Shown piece after piece: positions 6,707 through 8,015 of a DNA stretch of 8,015 nucleotides (the stretch's first letter is position 1; each line of letters opens with the position of its first letter). The stretch covers positions 1 to 8,015 of the forward strand of contig SFOK01000084.1 in assembly GCA_004552395.1 (NCBI GenBank), written 5' to 3'. The notes under the pieces are model-generated. The model was not told the DNA's origin and did no database searches. It saw only the letters and a program-made list of their open reading frames with translations. A program made the position numbers and the translations under genes. The DNA comes from Bacteroidales bacterium (GTDB lineage Bacteria; Bacteroidota; Bacteroidia; Bacteroidales; Muribaculaceae).

Positions 6707-6746
6707 CGCTATTAAAACAATAGCGGCTTTCCGCTGCAAAGTTAAT
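6697..6746. repeat. 11-bp inverted repeat enclosing two small hairpins
   Basis: ATTAACTTTGC (6697-6707) and GCAAAGTTAAT (6736-6746) are perfect inverted copies 28 nt apart. The left arm contains the -7 box of the cupin operon promoter, so the right arm carries the same box on the opposite strand. The spacer can form CGCTATT/AATAGCG (6707-6713 with 6719-6725) or, as an alternative, AGCGG/CCGCT (6722-6726 with 6731-6735). If transcription starts after the left arm, only the AGCGG/CCGCT hairpin and the right arm would be in the mRNA leader. Confidence 0.7.
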
Positions 6747-6769
6747 CATAAAATTCAAATCATAAAAAT

Positions 6770-7180
6770 ATGAGCGAAATCAAGACTCTCAATTCGGGCG
6801 AAAAATTCGTCCATGCCTCGGTTGGTTCACTCCACGCTTTCGAGGGAAAACAGTTTGTAAAGGAAGCCACAGGTGCAACATCGTGTGAAATATCATTTGG
6901 CACACTCCCCACAGGAGCAGCCGTACCGTTCTTCCACAGCCACAAGGTTAACGAAGAAAACTACATCATCCTATCCGGAGCCGGCAAGTTTCAGGTCTAT
7001 GGAGACGTGTTTGACATTACCGAAGGTTCTGTGATTCGCGTCTCCACCAACTGTGACCGCAACATCAAATGCACTTCTGCCGAGCCTATGACCTACATCT
7101 GCATTCAGGCAAAAGAAGGCAGTCTTGAGGGTTACACAATGACCGATGCGGAAATCACGGAACGCGAGAATCTGCTGTAA
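6770..7180 (+). CDS. Small single-domain cupin protein
   Basis: The 136-residue protein has one conserved-barrel cupin domain at about 40-113. Cupin motif 1 is readable as PFFHSHKVNEENYIILSGAG (53-72), supplying H56, H58 and E62 or E63 as possible metal ligands. Motif 2 is recognisable by position (GDVFDITEGSVIRVSTNCDR, 78-97), but the histidine usually found there is absent: the stretch reads NCDRNIKC. The site would therefore have an incomplete ligand set or bind metal differently. The C-terminal TYICIQAKEGSLEGYTMTDAEI segment resembles a group of small cupins of unknown role, from memory. There is no signal peptide, so it is cytosolic. It is the first gene of an operon with the hydrolase 4 nt downstream and lies opposite the HxlR regulator. 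A role in binding or converting a small reactive compound is plausible but unproven. Confidence 0.88.
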   Translation: MSEIKTLNSGEKFVHASVGSLHAFEGKQFVKEATGATSCEISFGTLPTGAAVPFFHSHKVNEENYIILSGAGKFQVYGDVFDITEGSVIRVSTNCDRNIKCTSAEPMTYICIQAKEGSLEGYTMTDAEITERENLL

Positions 7181-7184
7181 CGCC

Positions 7185-7943
7185 ATGAAGATAACTCAAA
7201 TACGCAATGCCACAGTCATTATCGAATACGGAGGCAAACGGTTTCTTGTCGATCCCATGTTGGGAGCCAAGGGGACGTTTGCCCCGTTCCCAATGACAGG
7301 AAACAAACTTCGCAACCCACTGGTGGAGCTTCCTATGCCAGTAGCAGAAATCTTGCAGGGCATAGATGCTGTGATAATCACTCATACTCACCTTGACCAT
7401 ATTGACCCGACAGCACTGGAAATCATGGATAAGAGACTTCCGGTGTTCGTCCAAGACAACAAGGATGCCGGTTTCATGAGGAAGCATTGCTTCACCAATG
7501 TCAGCATTTTGGGAGAAGATACCCGCTTCGGTGATGTTCAGATGACAAAGACTCCCGGAAAACACGGCACATTCCCCATGATTCTTCTTGCAGGTCACAC
7601 CTGCGGCATCATATTCCGTAACGATAAAGAGCAAACTCTTTATCTCGCAGGCGATACCATTTGGTATCACGGTGTCGAGACAACCTTGGACAAATACTCT
7701 CCCGAAGTGATTCTCATCAACGCCGGCGGTAATAAATTCAAAGGTTTCCGTCCGGTTATCATGCACGAAAAGGATGTGCTTGAAGTGCATAGGCACATGC
7801 CGAAATCAATACTTGTAGCCACGCACTTGGAAGGTGTTAACCATAACACTGTCACACGCAAGGAACTTTGCAAGTTTGCGGAAACCAATGACTTTTCTGA
7901 TAAACTGCTTATTCCGGATGACGGTCAAACAATATCGTTATGA
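7185..7943 (+). CDS. UlaG-like metallo-beta-lactamase-fold hydrolase
   Basis: This 252-residue protein belongs to the metallo-beta-lactamase fold, closest in style to the UlaG/COG2220 group of metal-dependent hydrolases. The metal-binding motif HxHxDH is HTHLDH (67-72). Further likely ligands are D157 in LAGDTIW and H127 or H214 (VATHLEGVNH). The N-terminus MKITQIRNATVIIEYGGKRF with FLVDPML is the usual start of this group. I chose the ATG at 7185, 4 nt after the cupin stop; an upstream in-frame ATG at 7146 would overlap the cupin gene and adds a stretch unlike the family. There is no signal peptide, so it acts in the cytosol. The substrate cannot be read from the sequence: UlaG itself is an ascorbate-6-phosphate lactonase, but relatives vary widely. 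Tight spacing behind the cupin indicates co-translation and a joint function under HxlR control. Confidence 0.92.
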   Translation: MKITQIRNATVIIEYGGKRFLVDPMLGAKGTFAPFPMTGNKLRNPLVELPMPVAEILQGIDAVIITHTHLDHIDPTALEIMDKRLPVFVQDNKDAGFMRKHCFTNVSILGEDTRFGDVQMTKTPGKHGTFPMILLAGHTCGIIFRNDKEQTLYLAGDTIWYHGVETTLDKYSPEVILINAGGNKFKGFRPVIMHEKDVLEVHRHMPKSILVATHLEGVNHNTVTRKELCKFAETNDFSDKLLIPDDGQTISL

Positions 7944-7975
7944 TAAAAAACCTTAAAGGGCGTGTTGAGTTGAGG

Positions 7976-7995
7976 TTTATGCAAATTTGCATAAA
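7976..7995. promoter_or_regulatory. Perfect 20-bp palindrome near the right edge
   Basis: TTTATGCAAA followed by TTTGCATAAA forms a perfect 20-bp palindrome, AT-rich with an ATGCA-AATT-TGCAT core. No T-tract follows, so it is not an ordinary terminator. Its symmetry and its place 32 bp after the hydrolase gene suggest an operator for a gene starting beyond the window, possibly bound by an ArgR-like or other dimeric regulator. That identity is a guess. Confidence 0.55.
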
Positions 7996-8015
7996 GATGT
8001 ATTGTGAAAGTAAAT

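Noticed and set aside
6697..6746. Invertible (phase-variable) promoter
   Set aside because: The arms are only 28 bp apart, inversion would leave the -7 box essentially unchanged, and no recombinase gene is nearby.
6176..6907. 12-bp direct repeat TTTGGCACACTC at 6176-6187 and 6896-6907
   Set aside because: In 8 kb about one or two repeated 12-mers are expected by chance, and the second copy is inside cupin coding sequence.
7940..8015. Possible third operon gene starting at the ATG overlapping the hydrolase stop codon
   Set aside because: The frame stays open to the edge, but its 25 residues resemble nothing and it runs through the perfect palindrome, which looks like a control site. It cannot be judged without more sequence.

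Overview
The window looks like chromosomal DNA of a gut Bacteroidales bacterium, with Muribaculaceae the most likely family. The promoters visible have the Bacteroidetes form (a TAnnTTTG -7 box with a TTG about 20 nt upstream), start codons lack strong Shine-Dalgarno sequences, the first two thirds are GC-rich, and one gene is a near-consensus Bacteroidetes DUF2795 protein. This placement is inferred from sequence style and was not tested by any search.

Layout. Positions 1-156 are a non-coding leader with a small hairpin and an 8-bp direct repeat. thiC (157-1872, +) and thiH (1860-3053, +) overlap by 13 bp and form a thiamine pair: ThiC makes the pyrimidine (HMP-P) and ThiH makes dehydroglycine for the thiazole. 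dnaX (5013-3154, -), the DNA polymerase III tau subunit, converges on thiH. A PduO-type cob(I)alamin adenosyltransferase (5140-5700, +) diverges from dnaX and is followed by a small acidic DUF2795 protein (5800-6021, +). These are ordinary housekeeping genes.

From about 6022 the DNA becomes visibly more AT-rich and the gene content looks accessory. An HxlR-family regulator (6625-6248, -) is divergent from a two-gene operon: a small single-domain cupin (6770-7180, +) and a UlaG-like metallo-beta-lactamase-fold hydrolase (7185-7943, +), separated by 4 nt. The 144-bp divergent region is unusually structured. It holds two tandem TTAC-N6-GTAA sites covering the hxlR -7 box, a near-ideal Bacteroidetes promoter for the cupin operon, and an 11-bp inverted repeat that contains that promoter's -7 box. 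The simplest reading is a self-regulated module that responds to a reactive small molecule, with the cupin and hydrolase as its effectors; the ligand is not evident.

The right edge holds a perfect 20-bp palindrome that probably belongs to the control region of a gene beyond the window. No tRNA, rRNA, CRISPR array, transposase or prophage gene was seen. The most interesting parts are the HxlR-cupin-hydrolase module with its operators, the structured tail after the HxlR gene (6095-6247), and the edge palindrome.
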